From: Caballeronia udeis
GTDB lineage: Bacteria > Pseudomonadota > Gammaproteobacteria > Burkholderiales > Burkholderiaceae
Assembly: GCF_001544555.2 (NCBI RefSeq)
Contig: NZ_FCOK02000007.1
Location: forward strand, 124,001 to 188,000
Direction: 5' to 3'
Length of the DNA: 64,000 nucleotides
The notes under the pieces were generated by a model, which worked only from the letters and a program-made list of their open reading frames with translations, was not told where the DNA came from and made no database searches. Positions within the stretch are counted from its first letter, which is position 1, and each line of letters opens with the position of its first letter. This document shows, piece after piece, positions 1 through 9,853 of the stretch. Position numbers and translations under genes: made by a program.

Positions 1-246
1 CTTCCGCGTGCCGTCGGTAGATACGTGATCGCGGACGATGGCGGGCATGTCCAGGCTGGCCCGCCCTTTCAATTTTTCACGCAGCGATTTCGCCAGGTCC
101 GTCATGCCGTCGAAGTCGTCGACACCGAACTGGTGAATCCAGCGTTGCAATTGCTTGGCGCGAAACGGCTTTTCGCCCAGGCTGTCGCAATAAGCGACGA
201 GCCCGGCGGCATCGAGGTCCAGAAGGTTGACTGTTGCAGCTGTCAT
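1..246 (-). CDS. rlmN: 23S rRNA/tRNA (adenine-C2)-methyltransferase RlmN, N-terminal part
   Basis: The gene runs off the left edge, so only the first 82 codons are present. The visible protein starts [15 protein letters not shown] and continues with a segment containing [19 protein letters not shown], which matches the N-terminal accessory domain of RlmN. This radical-SAM enzyme methylates A2503 of 23S rRNA and A37 of some tRNAs. The radical-SAM CxxxCxxC motif would lie outside the window. The gene is 99 nt downstream of ndk on the same strand, an order I recall from other Burkholderiales. The ATG at 246 is the start that gives the usual RlmN N-terminus. Confidence 0.9.
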   Translation of the reverse strand, partial: MTAATVNLLDLDAAGLVAYCDSLGEKPFRAKQLQRWIHQFGVDDFDGMTDLAKSLREKLKGRASLDMPAIVRDHVSTDGTRK

Positions 247-345
247 TTCGATTCTGCCATTTCCTTGCTGAGCGAAGACTGGAACACGTTCTGAGCCGCG
301 TTCCAGCTATTTCGCGCCAATTCCTGCGATAAAGCTACTCCCGAA

Positions 346-771
346 TCAACGCGAATAGACGTTCACTTCGGGGAAGAAGAAAGCGATTTCCTGACGGGCA
401 GTTTCAGCCGCGTCCGAACCGTGTACCGCGTTAGCGTCGATGCTGTCGGCGAAATCCGCCCGAATCGTGCCCTTGTCCGCCTTCTTCGGGTCGGTTGCGC
501 CCATCAGGTCACGATTCGTCAGGATGGCGTTCTCGCCTTCCAGCGCCTGGATCATCACGGGACCCGAGATCATGAATTCGACCAGGTCCTTGAAGAACGG
601 GCGTGCAGCGTGAACCGCGTAGAACTTTTCCGCGTCAGCGCGCGACAGGTGGACCATGCGAGCCGCGATGATCTTGAGGCCAGCTTGCTCAAAACGGCTG
701 TAGATCTGGCCGATCACATTCTTTGCCACTGCATCCGGTTTAATAATCGACAGGGTGCGCTCGATCGCCAT
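346..771 (-). CDS. ndk: Nucleoside diphosphate kinase
   Basis: A 141-residue protein that transfers the gamma-phosphate of ATP to nucleoside diphosphates through a phospho-histidine. The start [18 protein letters not shown] and the active-site segment NAVHGSDA with its histidine are plain. An in-frame ATG lies four codons upstream at 783, but the GGAG Shine-Dalgarno falls inside those codons and is spaced correctly for the ATG at 771, so 771 is preferred. Length equals the family norm. It precedes rlmN on the same strand. Confidence 0.97.
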   Translation of the reverse strand: MAIERTLSIIKPDAVAKNVIGQIYSRFEQAGLKIIAARMVHLSRADAEKFYAVHAARPFFKDLVEFMISGPVMIQALEGENAILTNRDLMGATDPKKADKGTIRADFADSIDANAVHGSDAAETARQEIAFFFPEVNVYSR

Positions 772-1207
772 GAAAAACTCCAAAAAATGAACGGGTTACG
801 AATATAAATGAATCGACAATTGTAGCACGAAGCGATGTATGATTGCGATTGAAACCTTACGACTTCGTAAGCATCAAAGCTTACGTGAAACGTAGTTCGG
901 AATTGCAGTACGCGCAGTGCGGATCACAGTGTGGGTATGAAACGCGCGGTAATTTTAGCGGTCTTATTACTGCACAGCAGCATTGTTGATTTCGGCGCAA
1001 GATAGGCTCATATGTCGTGTTGGAAGGCCCGTCGGGCCGAAGCGTACAATGCAGCCAAGCAGCCAAAGGTTTCGCGGCAAATCGTCCAACGAAGCCGCCT
1101 GACCGATAAAAGCCGTGTTTGCTCGCGGCAGTGTCGGCGTTTTACGGCAAATTGAGCCGGTGTTTTTGACCCAGATGGCTTTACACAAGTTTAGGCAAGG
1201 AGAAACC
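772..1207. other. Intergenic region between divergent ndk and BI-1 genes
   Basis: This 436-base stretch separates two divergently transcribed genes and should carry both promoters. I see no convincing coding sequence; the short ORFs across it have no family resemblance. It holds a candidate ndk promoter (819-824) with a perfect inverted repeat upstream, and a small GC-rich inverted repeat GGCCC-gtc-GGGCC at 1026-1038 just before a TACAAT at 1045-1050. That TACAAT could be a -10 for the rightward gene, but no good -35 is spaced to it. Confidence 0.6.
819..871 (-). promoter_or_regulatory. Candidate ndk promoter with upstream inverted repeat
   Basis: On the minus strand TACAAT (819-824) is a good -10 about 50 bases before the ndk ATG. 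No clear -35 is present at the expected spacing. Immediately upstream of the -35 zone lies a perfect inverted repeat CTTACGA-ct-TCGTAAG (856-871), placed where an activator might bind. Assignment is by position only. Confidence 0.35.
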
Positions 1208-1906
1208 ATGAACGAATCCCCTTACAGTTTTGGCCGCAGCGGTAGCGTCACGTCGACCGAAACCCGCAACCGCGTGCTACGGAACACGTACTGGCTGCTC
1301 GCGCTGTCCATGGTCCCAACCGTGTTGGGCGCGTGGGTCGGTGTAGCAACGGGCTTCTCCCTGTTCGCGGCCACCAGCCCCGCCATGAGTTTCATCGCGT
1401 TCATGGCCATTGCATTCGGCTTCATGTTCGCAATCGAACGCACCAAGAACAGCAGCCTCGGCGTATTCGTGCTGCTAGGCTTCACGTTCTTCATGGGCCT
1501 GATGCTGTCGCGTTTGCTGAGCTTCATTCTCGGTTACACGAACGGGCCGCAGCTCATCATGATGGCGTTTGGTGGCACTGGTGTGATCTTCGCCGCCATG
1601 GCGACCATTGCAACCGTCAGCAAGCGTGATTTTTCGGGCCTCGGCAAGTGGCTCTTCATGGGCGTGCTGGTGCTGCTGCTGGCTGCGTTTGCGAACGTCT
1701 TCCTGCACCTGCCGGCCTTGATGCTGACAGTGTCGGTGCTGGCCATCGTGATCTTCTCGGCGTACATGCTGTTCGACGTCCAGCGCGTGGTGAATGGCGG
1801 CGAAACGAATTACATTAGCGCTGCACTTGCGATCTATCTGGACCTGTACAACGTGTTCACGAACCTGTTGATGCTGCTCGGCATCTTCGGCGGCAACCGG
1901 AACTGA
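1208..1906 (+). CDS. BAX inhibitor-1 (YccA/TMBIM) family membrane protein
   Basis: A 232-residue inner-membrane protein with about seven hydrophobic segments starting near residue 25, typical of the Bax inhibitor-1/YccA family. In E. coli, YccA modulates FtsH proteolysis, and bacterial homologues such as BsYetJ are pH-sensitive calcium-leak channels; the role here is inferred from the family. The late segment YMLFDVQRVVNGGETNYISAA resembles the conserved di-aspartyl region. The ATG at 1208 follows AAGGAGAAACC, an excellent ribosome-binding site, so the upstream in-frame start at 1115 is rejected. The transcript ends at the hairpin at 1933-1965. Confidence 0.93.
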   Translation: MNESPYSFGRSGSVTSTETRNRVLRNTYWLLALSMVPTVLGAWVGVATGFSLFAATSPAMSFIAFMAIAFGFMFAIERTKNSSLGVFVLLGFTFFMGLMLSRLLSFILGYTNGPQLIMMAFGGTGVIFAAMATIATVSKRDFSGLGKWLFMGVLVLLLAAFANVFLHLPALMLTVSVLAIVIFSAYMLFDVQRVVNGGETNYISAALAIYLDLYNVFTNLLMLLGIFGGNRN

Positions 1907-1932
1907 TTGCACGTCGGTCTGGCGTTACTCGT

Positions 1933-1965
1933 AAAAAAACCGGCCCTTCAAGGGCCGGTTTTTTT
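1933..1965. terminator. Bidirectional intrinsic terminator
   Basis: A-run, a stem of ACCGGCCCTT paired with AGGGCCGGT around a very short loop, then a T-run. It lies between the 3' ends of the convergent BI-1 gene and rlmD, and can act on both strands. Confidence 0.9.
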
Positions 1966-1986
1966 ATGTCCGCAGTGCGCGGGGAT

Positions 1987-3399
1987 TCAGTCGCGCTCGA
2001 ACAGCGCAATCGATTCGACGTGCGATGTATGCGGAAACATGTTTACCACGCCCGCTCCCTTCATCCGGTAACCGGCCTCGCGCCCGAGCACGCCCGCGTC
2101 ACGGGCGAGTGATGCCGGATTGCAGGAGACGTACACAATCCGCTTGGGCAACACCCCCTCGCCGCTCCGCGCAATCTCCCCCAGCGCCTTCGACACCGCC
2201 AACGCCCCCTCGCGAGGCGGGTCAATGAGAATTTTGTCGAAGGGACCCAGCGCACGAAAATCGTCCGCGGTGATCTCGAAGAGGTTTCGGCACTCGAACG
2301 ACGTATGCTCATGGACGCCATTTACCCTGGCATTTTCCAGCGCGCGTTCGGTCAGGCCCGCACTACCCTCGATGCCCACGACCTCGCGCGCCATCCGCGC
2401 AAGCGGCAGCGTGAAATTACCGATACCGCAAAAGAGATCCAGCACCCGATCCGTGCGCTGCGCGCCCAGTAGCCGCAAAGCCCGGCTAACGAGCACCCGG
2501 TTGATCTGATGATTGACCTGGGTGAAATCGGTTGGTTTGAACGGCATTCGGATACTGAATTCAGGCAGCGTATAAGCCAATTCCTCCCCGAGGGGATAAA
2601 ACGGATAAGCCGTCTCCGGCCCTTTCGGCTGCAGCCAGAATTGCACGTCATGGGTGTCGGCAAAAGTACGCAGCAACGCCTCATCCGCTTGCGTCAACGG
2701 CTCGAGAATACGCAGCACGAGCGCGATTATCTCGGCGCCCACGGCCACCTCGATCTGCGGCAGGCGGTCGCGAATGGACAGGTCGCGTACGAGGAGCCGC
2801 AGCGGCATCAACAGTGCAGATACTTTCGGGTGCAGGACTTCGCACGTTTCCATATCGGCGACAAAACTGCTCTTTTTCTCGTGGAATCCCACCAGCGCGC
2901 CGCCCTTTCCCGCGATCAGCCGCACAGCCAGCCGCGCCCGATACCGGTAGCCCCACGACGGCCCGTGAATAGGCCGGTAGATCGTTTCCGCGTGAAGCTT
3001 GCCGATATGCTGAAGGTTGTCCTCAAGCACGCGTTGCTTGACGGCAATCTGCGCCCTCACGTCGAGGTGCTGCATGGAACAGCCGCCGCACTTGCCGAAA
3101 TAAGGGCATTTGGGCCGCGTGCGCATCACACTTTCACGCAGGATTTTCACGAGAAGCGCCTGCTCAAATGCGGCCTTCTTGCGAAAGCTCGCATACAACA
3201 CACGTTCGCCCGGCAACGCGCCTTCCACGAAAATGACCTTGCCGTCCGAGCCGTCCTCGGTCGTCGCGCGGCCAACGCCTTGGGCATCCATGTCGATCGA
3301 TTTGATTTCGATCTCGAGCGGCGCGGCCAAAGGGTCCAGAGGAACGATACGAGCCGGTGGACTGCGTCGATTACGCGATTTTTTTCGAGCGTGAGACAC
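1987..3399 (-). CDS. rlmD: 23S rRNA (uracil-1939-C5)-methyltransferase RlmD
   Basis: A 470-residue RumA-type SAM-dependent methyltransferase that makes m5U1939 in 23S rRNA. An N-terminal TRAM domain (about 28-88) is followed by the Fe-S cluster cysteines in [12 protein letters not shown] (C98, C104, C107; a fourth in ETCEVLHP near 186). Then come the SAM motif [22 protein letters not shown], and the catalytic cysteine in [13 protein letters not shown] near 422. The start is GTG at 3399, with AGGA about 11 bases upstream. It follows the exonuclease gene on the same strand after 136 bases. Confidence 0.96.
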   Translation of the reverse strand: MSHARKKSRNRRSPPARIVPLDPLAAPLEIEIKSIDMDAQGVGRATTEDGSDGKVIFVEGALPGERVLYASFRKKAAFEQALLVKILRESVMRTRPKCPYFGKCGGCSMQHLDVRAQIAVKQRVLEDNLQHIGKLHAETIYRPIHGPSWGYRYRARLAVRLIAGKGGALVGFHEKKSSFVADMETCEVLHPKVSALLMPLRLLVRDLSIRDRLPQIEVAVGAEIIALVLRILEPLTQADEALLRTFADTHDVQFWLQPKGPETAYPFYPLGEELAYTLPEFSIRMPFKPTDFTQVNHQINRVLVSRALRLLGAQRTDRVLDLFCGIGNFTLPLARMAREVVGIEGSAGLTERALENARVNGVHEHTSFECRNLFEITADDFRALGPFDKILIDPPREGALAVSKALGEIARSGEGVLPKRIVYVSCNPASLARDAGVLGREAGYRMKGAGVVNMFPHTSHVESIALFERD

Positions 3400-3535
3400 C
3401 TGCGGACTTCCTGGCTAATGTGAAAAATTGAAGAATCGGGAAGCGGGAAACAAAACGAAAAGCGCGGCGAAGGCCCCGAAAACGGGCAGCAAAGGCGAGA
3501 TTGTAGACGATGCCGGGAGAAGCCCGGCCCAATGC

Positions 3536-4312
3536 TCAGCTGTCGAACGCGGCCAGATATTCGGCCCAATGTGACGCTGGTTCAAGCGCGAGTGCATTCT
3601 TTACGAAGCTGATCTCGTCGGCATACTCTTCAGCGGAAAACCCGCCTCGCATCAATTGAAAACGGCAGTACATCAGGTACGTGTTAACCACGTCCGTCTC
3701 GCAATAGTTGCGGATTTCTTCTATGCGCCCTTCCGAGTAGGCCTGCCAGACCATTCCGCCATCCATGCCGAGCTTGCCTGGAAAACCGCAGAGCTTGGCG
3801 AGCGCATCGAGCGGCGCGTTCGCGCGCGCCTGGTACATCGCGAGCACGTCCATCAGGTCGGTGTGGCGCGCGTGATAACGGCTGATGTAGTTGTTGTAGC
3901 GAAACTCGCGATCGTCGTTGCCCAGGTCCCAATAGCGGGACGCCGTCACGCCGTGCACCAGCGCCCGGTAGTGCAGCACGGGCAGATCAAAACCGCCGCC
4001 GTTCCATGAAACGAGTTGCGGCGTATATTTTTCGATCACGCGAAAAAACGACTGGATCAGTACCGCCTCGGAATCCGTCGTCGTGCCGAGCGAGCGCACG
4101 CGAAAACCGGTGTTATCGCGGAACACGCACGAAACGGCGGCAATCCGCTGCAGATGATGCGGCAGGAAATCGTTGCCCACCTTTTCGCGGCGGGCGGCGA
4201 ATGCATGCTCCGCGACCTCGATGTCGGTCAGCGTGGCGGGAAGATTGTCGAGACGGCGAATACCGTCGACATCGGGAATCGTCTCGATGTCGAATACGAG
4301 AATGGGTGTCAT
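3536..4312 (-). CDS. Predicted 3'-5' exonuclease, PolB-like (DNA_pol_B_exo2 family)
   Basis: A 258-residue DEDD-superfamily nuclease. The first motif VFDIETIPD (near residues 6-14) supplies the metal-binding D-x-E. The second region contains SWNGGGFDLPVLHYRA, and a late segment NYCETDVVNTYLMYCRF supplies the last aspartate. The family is described as related to the proofreading domain of B-family polymerases; its substrate is not well established. It lies 39 bases after rpoS on the same strand. No Shine-Dalgarno is obvious before the ATG; the leader is A-rich (AAAAAAACA). Confidence 0.88.
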   Translation of the reverse strand: MTPILVFDIETIPDVDGIRRLDNLPATLTDIEVAEHAFAARREKVGNDFLPHHLQRIAAVSCVFRDNTGFRVRSLGTTTDSEAVLIQSFFRVIEKYTPQLVSWNGGGFDLPVLHYRALVHGVTASRYWDLGNDDREFRYNNYISRYHARHTDLMDVLAMYQARANAPLDALAKLCGFPGKLGMDGGMVWQAYSEGRIEEIRNYCETDVVNTYLMYCRFQLMRGGFSAEEYADEISFVKNALALEPASHWAEYLAAFDS

Positions 4313-4351
4313 TGTTTTTTTAAGGACAACGTTGCAAGGGCGGCGCCTCGC

Positions 4352-5446
4352 CTAGAGCACGGCGTCTTTCCGCACACCGTTCGATGCGAAGAACCGCTTG
4401 AGCCGGACCAGCGCTTCCTGCTGGATCTGGCGCACACGCTCGCGCGTCAGGCCCATTTCGTCCGCGAGTTCTTCGAGCGTGGCCGGTTCAATGTGGTTCA
4501 GGCCGAAACGACGCTCGATAACGTGCCGGTGTTTGTCGGACAGGCGGGAAAGCCACAGCTTCGTCAGTGTTTCCAGTTCGCGATGCTGAACTTCGGAATC
4601 AGGTGACTGGCTGGCGTCGTCGGAGAGCAGATCAAGCAGGCTGCTCGCCGGATCGAGATCCAGCGGTGCATCAAGTGACGCCGTGTGTTCGTTGAGCGCG
4701 AGGATGTCCGTGACTTCCTCGGGCGTTTTGCCGGTGAGATGCGCTATGTCGTCAATACTCGCATCGCGCCGGTCGGGCGCAATAGCCGCCGTCGAATTCG
4801 CCGAGCTTTTTTCGAGATGGCGTTTCGCGCGCAACACCTGATTGAGTTCGCGAATTACGTGCACAGGCAAGCGCACCGTGCGCGCCTGGTTCATGATCGC
4901 GCGCTCGATGCTCTGCCGGATCCACCACGTGGCATACGTCGAAAACCGGAAACCGCGTGTTGGATCGAATTTTTCGATAGCGTGCATCAAGCCGAGATTG
5001 CCCTCCTCGATCAGATCGAGCAGCGGCACGCCACGATTCAGATAACCCTTCGCGATACTGACGACAAGGCGCAAGTTGCGCTCGATCATCACCTGGCGTG
5101 CCTCGAATTCGCCGGCTTTCGCCAGCCGCGAATAACGCTGCTCCTCCTCGACGGTCAGCAGCGGCTTCACGCTGATGCGGTTCAGGTAATGCTGGATTGT
5201 GTCAGCCGTGAGTTCGGCCTGCAAAATGGACTTGAAGTCGTCGACGTCGGGTATGGAATCAGCCGCACCCTCGGCGGCATCCTTGCCGCTCGCACCACTG
5301 TCTTCGTCTACATCAAGCTCGGCGTCGGCCGTTTCACTTTCAGCCTCGTCTGCATGGCTCGAAGCGCCGTCTTCCACCGTTGTCTGCGTGGGTCGGCTGA
5401 TTGTCTCAGTCTCGGCTTGCGGCGGGCGGCGCTTCGATTTAGGCAT
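4352..5446 (-). CDS. rpoS: RNA polymerase sigma factor RpoS
   Basis: A 364-residue sigma-70 family factor for stationary phase and general stress. An acidic low-complexity N-terminus (about 1-75, rich in E, D, A) precedes region 1.2 ([17 protein letters not shown]), region 2 ([20 protein letters not shown], then [19 protein letters not shown]) and region 4 with its helix-turn-helix ([20 protein letters not shown]). This is shorter than RpoD and matches RpoS. It sits 11 bases after nlpD. In E. coli the main rpoS promoter lies inside nlpD, so the same may hold here. Confidence 0.96.
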   Translation of the reverse strand: MPKSKRRPPQAETETISRPTQTTVEDGASSHADEAESETADAELDVDEDSGASGKDAAEGAADSIPDVDDFKSILQAELTADTIQHYLNRISVKPLLTVEEEQRYSRLAKAGEFEARQVMIERNLRLVVSIAKGYLNRGVPLLDLIEEGNLGLMHAIEKFDPTRGFRFSTYATWWIRQSIERAIMNQARTVRLPVHVIRELNQVLRAKRHLEKSSANSTAAIAPDRRDASIDDIAHLTGKTPEEVTDILALNEHTASLDAPLDLDPASSLLDLLSDDASQSPDSEVQHRELETLTKLWLSRLSDKHRHVIERRFGLNHIEPATLEELADEMGLTRERVRQIQQEALVRLKRFFASNGVRKDAVL

Positions 5447-5457
5447 GATGGTTTCGC

Positions 5458-6435
5458 TTATTGCGGCGGCAAATACTTCAGAGGGTCGACAGGTTTGCCC
5501 TGCCGGCGAACTTCGAAATGCAACATCACGCGGTCCGAATCGCTGTTGCCCATCTCGGCGATCTTCTGCCCTTTTGTCACCGCGTCTCCCTCTTTTACCA
5601 TCAAAGCACTGTTATGTGCGTACGCGGTAAGAAAAGTTGCGTCGTGCTTGATGATGATGAGATTGCCGTATCCGGGTAGACCGTTGCCGGAGTAGACGAC
5701 CCGTCCATCGGCGGCCGCATTGACCGGATCTCCGGCTGCGCCGCCAATGTTCAAGCCTTTGTTTTTCGCGTCGTCGAACGTGCCGAGAATCGGTCCGCGC
5801 GCCGGCCAGATGAATGCCAACGGTGCAGCCGGAACCGCGGCCGCACCGTTGTCGACGCCCGCGCCCGGCGGCTGCGTCATGGCCAGTCCTGGCGCCGCTG
5901 TGCCCGGCATTGCCCCCATACCGGACGACGTGCCGTAATTCGGCGCAGGCGGCACGCCGCCATTCGTGCCCGGTGCAGCCGAAGGATTCGCGCCGTACGT
6001 GTTATTCAGCGGCTGGGCTTGCACCCCGCCGCCGCCAATCGGAGCGGTAGAAACGCCCGGTGTGGCCGCCGCGAGATTGGCGCCCGGGGGTGCCACGCGC
6101 AGTAACTGGTCGACTTCGATCTGGTTCGGGTTCGTCATGTTGTTCCACGACGCAATATCCCGATAATTCTGGCCGTTTTCCAGTGCGATCCGGTATAGGG
6201 TGTCACCCGGCTTCACCCGGTAGTAACCCGGTGGCGGCGGACCCGGCGGCAACACGGCTCCATCCTGAGCGGCTTGCGTACCGATTGCGGATCCGGTCCG
6301 GTCCACGACAGGCGCCTGGTCCATACGGGTCGCGCAGGCGGCCAGCGCACACAGCGCCACCACGCATACACCGCGCTGAACCGCCATCAGACCGGGGTTC
6401 GCGCTCACTTCTCGTTTAGCACGCAACATACTCAT
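5458..6435 (-). CDS. nlpD: Murein hydrolase activator lipoprotein NlpD
   Basis: A 325-residue outer-membrane lipoprotein. The N-terminal signal ends in the lipobox ALAAC (C34). A LysM peptidoglycan-binding domain begins [14 protein letters not shown] (about 71-115), then a proline/glycine/alanine-rich linker, then a LytM/M23 domain (about 205-325). The zinc ligands of active LytM enzymes are missing: the usual H-x-G-x-D region reads KGLNIGG and the usual H-x-H reads LHFEV. This fits NlpD, which does not cleave murein itself but activates amidases (AmiC in E. coli). The ATG at 6435 lies 5 bases after the pcm stop; the longer upstream reading is pcm sequence. Confidence 0.94.
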   Translation of the reverse strand: MSMLRAKREVSANPGLMAVQRGVCVVALCALAACATRMDQAPVVDRTGSAIGTQAAQDGAVLPPGPPPPGYYRVKPGDTLYRIALENGQNYRDIASWNNMTNPNQIEVDQLLRVAPPGANLAAATPGVSTAPIGGGGVQAQPLNNTYGANPSAAPGTNGGVPPAPNYGTSSGMGAMPGTAAPGLAMTQPPGAGVDNGAAAVPAAPLAFIWPARGPILGTFDDAKNKGLNIGGAAGDPVNAAADGRVVYSGNGLPGYGNLIIIKHDATFLTAYAHNSALMVKEGDAVTKGQKIAEMGNSDSDRVMLHFEVRRQGKPVDPLKYLPPQ

Positions 6436-6440
6436 CGGTG

Positions 6441-7667
6441 TCAAATCACTCCGGATTTTAAGGGTACAAAGAAAACCCGATCGAGCTGCGACTCGCGCCA
6501 TTGAGTGGGCGAAACGCGCTCGACGAGCGTCAGTATCTGCGCTTGCGCCGTCTGGGACCCGACGGGCGCAACAAGTCTGCCGCCTACAGCGAGTTGATCG
6601 AGCAACGCCTGCGGAACGTCGAGTCCGGCACAAGCAATCACAATGGCATCAAACGGCGCGACCGCCGGCAGTCCGAGACGGCCATCGCCGTAATGCAGGC
6701 GGATGTTCGGCACGCGTAACGGCCGCAGGTTCAGCTTTGCTCGTTCGGATAACGGCCGGATACGTTCGATGGAATACACGTCGGTTGCCACCTGCGACAG
6801 CACGGCCGCCTGATACCCGCAGCCCGTGCCGATTTCCAGCACATTCTTGAGCGTACGTCCGGCCGCGACCAGCTCGATCATCCGCGCGACCACCGATGGC
6901 TTCGAGATGGTCTGATGATGACCGATCGGCAGAGCAGCGTCCTCATAAGCCTGCGCGGCAAGACCGGGATCGACGAACATGTGGCGCGGCACCGCGGCCA
7001 TGGCGGCAAGCACGCGAGCGTCCGTAATGCCATTCGCCCGCAGCCGTTCGACCATGCGCTCACGCACTCGTTCCGATGTCAGCGCGTGCGTGCTTGGCTG
7101 CCCCGCCCGGGACGCAGTCTTTCGGAGGGCGTTCGGCCTGACCTCGGGCTGCGGCGCCGGTGACTTTGCCGGTTGTGACTTCGCATCCGGCTTCAAATGT
7201 GTCTTTAACTTTGGCTGAAGATCGCGCGTTTCGCTCGGACGCACGCCCGAACGCAGCGCGCCGGGCTGATGATGCGCGACGACCGTGGAAGGTTTCGACG
7301 CAGCATGCAATCTTGCAGACGAGCGATGCCGATCGCCCGTTGCTGCAGCCGGACTTCCCGCCACGCCGCGCGCCGCCGTGTTACCCGCGAGCGCAATTGA
7401 CTCAGGTTTCGCCGCCTTGCTCGCGTTGATGCCGGAATGCGTGCCGTTAGCCGGTTTTACTGCCTTGCCGCCCGCAGGTTTCGGAGCGGCCGCAGCGGCC
7501 TTGTGCGTAGCTGACGCAGGTTTCAAGCCACCGCCGCCCGAAATGGCCTTCAATGCTGGTTTCAAGCCCGGCTTCGCTCCCGCATCGGGACGCGCAGTCG
7601 CCTTGCGCGGCTCGCGCACCAGATCGGCGAGCGCCAGCGGAAAGCGTTTCGCGCGGTCGTCCGTCAT
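6441..7667 (-). CDS. pcm: Protein-L-isoaspartate O-methyltransferase with long N-terminal extension
   Basis: A 408-residue protein whose catalytic domain occupies only the second half (about 197-408). It repairs isoaspartyl residues in aged proteins using SAM. Visible family segments are [31 protein letters not shown] and the SAM motif [16 protein letters not shown] (276-291). Residues 1-195 are a low-complexity Ala/Lys/Pro/Gly-rich tail with no recognisable fold. The start at 7667 overlaps the surE stop as ATGA and has GGAG nine bases upstream, which implies translational coupling. It is the second gene of surE-pcm-nlpD-rpoS. Confidence 0.94.
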   Translation of the reverse strand: MTDDRAKRFPLALADLVREPRKATARPDAGAKPGLKPALKAISGGGGLKPASATHKAAAAAPKPAGGKAVKPANGTHSGINASKAAKPESIALAGNTAARGVAGSPAAATGDRHRSSARLHAASKPSTVVAHHQPGALRSGVRPSETRDLQPKLKTHLKPDAKSQPAKSPAPQPEVRPNALRKTASRAGQPSTHALTSERVRERMVERLRANGITDARVLAAMAAVPRHMFVDPGLAAQAYEDAALPIGHHQTISKPSVVARMIELVAAGRTLKNVLEIGTGCGYQAAVLSQVATDVYSIERIRPLSERAKLNLRPLRVPNIRLHYGDGRLGLPAVAPFDAIVIACAGLDVPQALLDQLAVGGRLVAPVGSQTAQAQILTLVERVSPTQWRESQLDRVFFVPLKSGVI

Positions 7668-8422
7668 GAACTGCGGCTCCGCGCCTCGGCCCACTCGCGC
7701 GTGGCGGGCAGCAGCTTGGTGTGAGTCAGATCGAGTTGCAGCGGCGTGATGGAGATATGCCCGTTCGCCACTGCGTGGAAATCCGTGCCTTCGCTTGCAT
7801 CGAGCGCGTCACCGGACGGCCCGATCCACCAGATCGGATTGCCGCGCGGATCGATTTGCCGAATGACCGGCTGCGATGGATGACGCTTGCCGAGCCGTGT
7901 AATCCGCCACTCGCCCATCTCGTCATACGGCAGACTCGGAATGTTCACATTAAGCAGCGGATGGCCGGGCATGGGGTGCGCGAGATAATGCGCAACGATG
8001 TCCGCGGCCACCCGCGCTGCGTCTTCCAGATGCAGCCAGTCACGCCCGACCAGCGAAAACGCGATGGCCGGCACGCCGAACATGAACCCTTCCGAGGCGG
8101 CAGCGACAGTGCCGGAATACAGCGTGTCCTCGCCCATGTTCTGGCCGTTGTTGATACCCGATACCACCAGGTCCGGCTGCTCGGCCAGCATGCCCGTCAG
8201 TGCGATGTGCACCGAGTCCGTTGGCGTGCCGTTCACATAGTTGAAACCATTCGCCGCCGTGTGGATGATGAGCGGGCGCGACAGCGTCAGCGAGTTCGAA
8301 GCGCCGCTGCAGTTTTGCTCGGGCGCCATCACCGTCACTTCTCCAAGCGGCTGCATAGCCGCATGCAGCACGTTGAGGCCACGCGCCAGATAACCGTCGT
8401 CGTTACTGAGTAGGATTCGCAT
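7664..8422 (-). CDS. surE: 5'/3'-nucleotidase SurE
   Basis: A 252-residue survival protein, a metal-dependent phosphatase acting on nucleoside 5'- and 3'-monophosphates and short polyphosphate. The N-terminus [16 protein letters not shown] contains the metal-binding DD pair. The segments [26 protein letters not shown] and [22 protein letters not shown] are characteristic of the family. Length is typical. First gene of the rpoS operon; its stop overlaps the pcm start by four bases. Confidence 0.96.
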   Translation of the reverse strand: MRILLSNDDGYLARGLNVLHAAMQPLGEVTVMAPEQNCSGASNSLTLSRPLIIHTAANGFNYVNGTPTDSVHIALTGMLAEQPDLVVSGINNGQNMGEDTLYSGTVAAASEGFMFGVPAIAFSLVGRDWLHLEDAARVAADIVAHYLAHPMPGHPLLNVNIPSLPYDEMGEWRITRLGKRHPSQPVIRQIDPRGNPIWWIGPSGDALDASEGTDFHAVANGHISITPLQLDLTHTKLLPATREWAEARSRSS

Positions 8423-8618
8423 CCGACGATTGTAACCGAGGAAGGAAGGCCCGCGGACCGCCCTCGGGGCACTTGGCCTGACGGCCTGCTACGGCGCGTG
8501 GCAGTGGATGATTTGCATGCGTTTTATAGACCTTCCGGCCAACGTGGCAGAGGCAGACGCACACTCGCGCAGCCCTGATCTACACTCCCAGATCACGATA
8601 ATTTCACCCGGAGACACC

Positions 8619-9593
8619 ATGCGCGCCATTCGATGCACCCAGTACGGACCACCGGAGTCCCTTGTCCTGGAAACGCTGCCCGATCTCCAGCCCGGCGCCG
8701 GCCAGGTGGTGATCGACGTCCGAGCCGCCAGCGTGAATTTCCCTGATGTGCTCGTGATCCAGAACAAGTACCAGATGAAACCCGAATTGCCGTTCACGCC
8801 TGGCTCCGAATTCGCCGGCGTGGTGCGGACCGTGGGTCCGGACGTCAAGCGGTTGAAGATCGGCATGCGGGTTGCCGCGTACACGGCGCAAGGCGCGTTC
8901 GCCGAGCAGGCGCTGGCAAGCGAGGCAGCATGTATGCCATTGCCCGAGGACATCGACTTCGCCAGCGCCGCCGCCATTACGCTTGCGTACGGCACGTCGC
9001 ACCACGCCGTGGTCGACCGGGGTGCGCTGAAGGCCGGAGAAACCATGCTCGTGCTGGGCGCGGCGGGCGGCGTAGGGTTGGCAGCCGTGGAAATTGGCAA
9101 GGCGCTCGGGGCCCGTGTGATTGCCGCGGCATCGAGTCCGGAAAAGCTCGCGTTATGCCTGGAACATGGCGCGGACGCCATCATTGACTACACGAGTGAA
9201 AACCTGCGCGAACGGATCAAGGCGCTGACCGACGGGAACGGGCCCGACGTCATCTACGACCCGGTCGGCGGCGAATACGCGGAACCGGCTTTTCGTAGCA
9301 TCGGGTGGCGCGGCCGGTATCTTGTGGTCGGGTTTGCGAATGGCGAAATTCCAAAGCTGCCGCTCAACCTCGCGCTGCTGAAAGGCGCGAGTATGGTCGG
9401 CGTGTTCTGGGGGCAGCATATCCAGCGCGAACCCGATCTGGCGAGCGCCGCGTTGCAGCAGATTTTCGGCTGGATCAAGGACGGCCGGGTACGGCCACAC
9501 GTCACGAAGCGCTACGCTCTTGAAGAGACCGCCGCGGCATTGAACGACATGGCGAGCCGGCGCGTGTCCGGGAAAATCGTAATCGAACCTTGA
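8619..9593 (+). CDS. NADPH:quinone oxidoreductase family protein (zinc-less MDR)
   Basis: A 324-residue medium-chain dehydrogenase/reductase. The N-terminal GroES-like domain (MRAIRCTQYGPPESL onward) contains ASVNFPDVLVIQNKYQ. The Rossmann fold shows LVLGAAGGVGLAAVEIGKALG (about 143-163). No catalytic-zinc cysteine cluster is present, in line with the quinone oxidoreductase branch. The ATG at 8619 with CCGGAGA upstream gives the family N-terminus; the in-frame start at 8508 is rejected. It is divergent from surE and monocistronic as far as visible. The true substrate is unknown. Confidence 0.9.
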   Translation: MRAIRCTQYGPPESLVLETLPDLQPGAGQVVIDVRAASVNFPDVLVIQNKYQMKPELPFTPGSEFAGVVRTVGPDVKRLKIGMRVAAYTAQGAFAEQALASEAACMPLPEDIDFASAAAITLAYGTSHHAVVDRGALKAGETMLVLGAAGGVGLAAVEIGKALGARVIAAASSPEKLALCLEHGADAIIDYTSENLRERIKALTDGNGPDVIYDPVGGEYAEPAFRSIGWRGRYLVVGFANGEIPKLPLNLALLKGASMVGVFWGQHIQREPDLASAALQQIFGWIKDGRVRPHVTKRYALEETAAALNDMASRRVSGKIVIEP

Positions 9594-9853
9594 TAGGCTG
9601 TAAGGCGGTAAAGGACGGCTGCGGACGAACAATGCTTCTCAAGCTTCCAGCCGCCCTTCGCATCTTTTCGATATCGCCGGTGCCCGGCTGCCATTTCATC
9701 TGGCGGCGCCCAACGAACATCACGCAATCCCGCCAGGCGCCAGAGTGCCGGCGAGCACGGTGTCGATATCGAAGGTAGATTCAGCTTGCAGGATCAGGTG
9801 GCTGCCCCCGCGCGCCGAGTTCCATATTTGGCGGATTGCCAAGGCGCACAGGA

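Noticed and set aside
881..1209. Two overlapping minus-strand ORFs in the ndk upstream region
   Set aside because: No family resemblance and no ribosome-binding sites; they cover the promoter region of the BI-1 gene.
5700..6100. NlpD as an active LytM endopeptidase
   Set aside because: The zinc-ligand positions are substituted, so it is described as an activator only.
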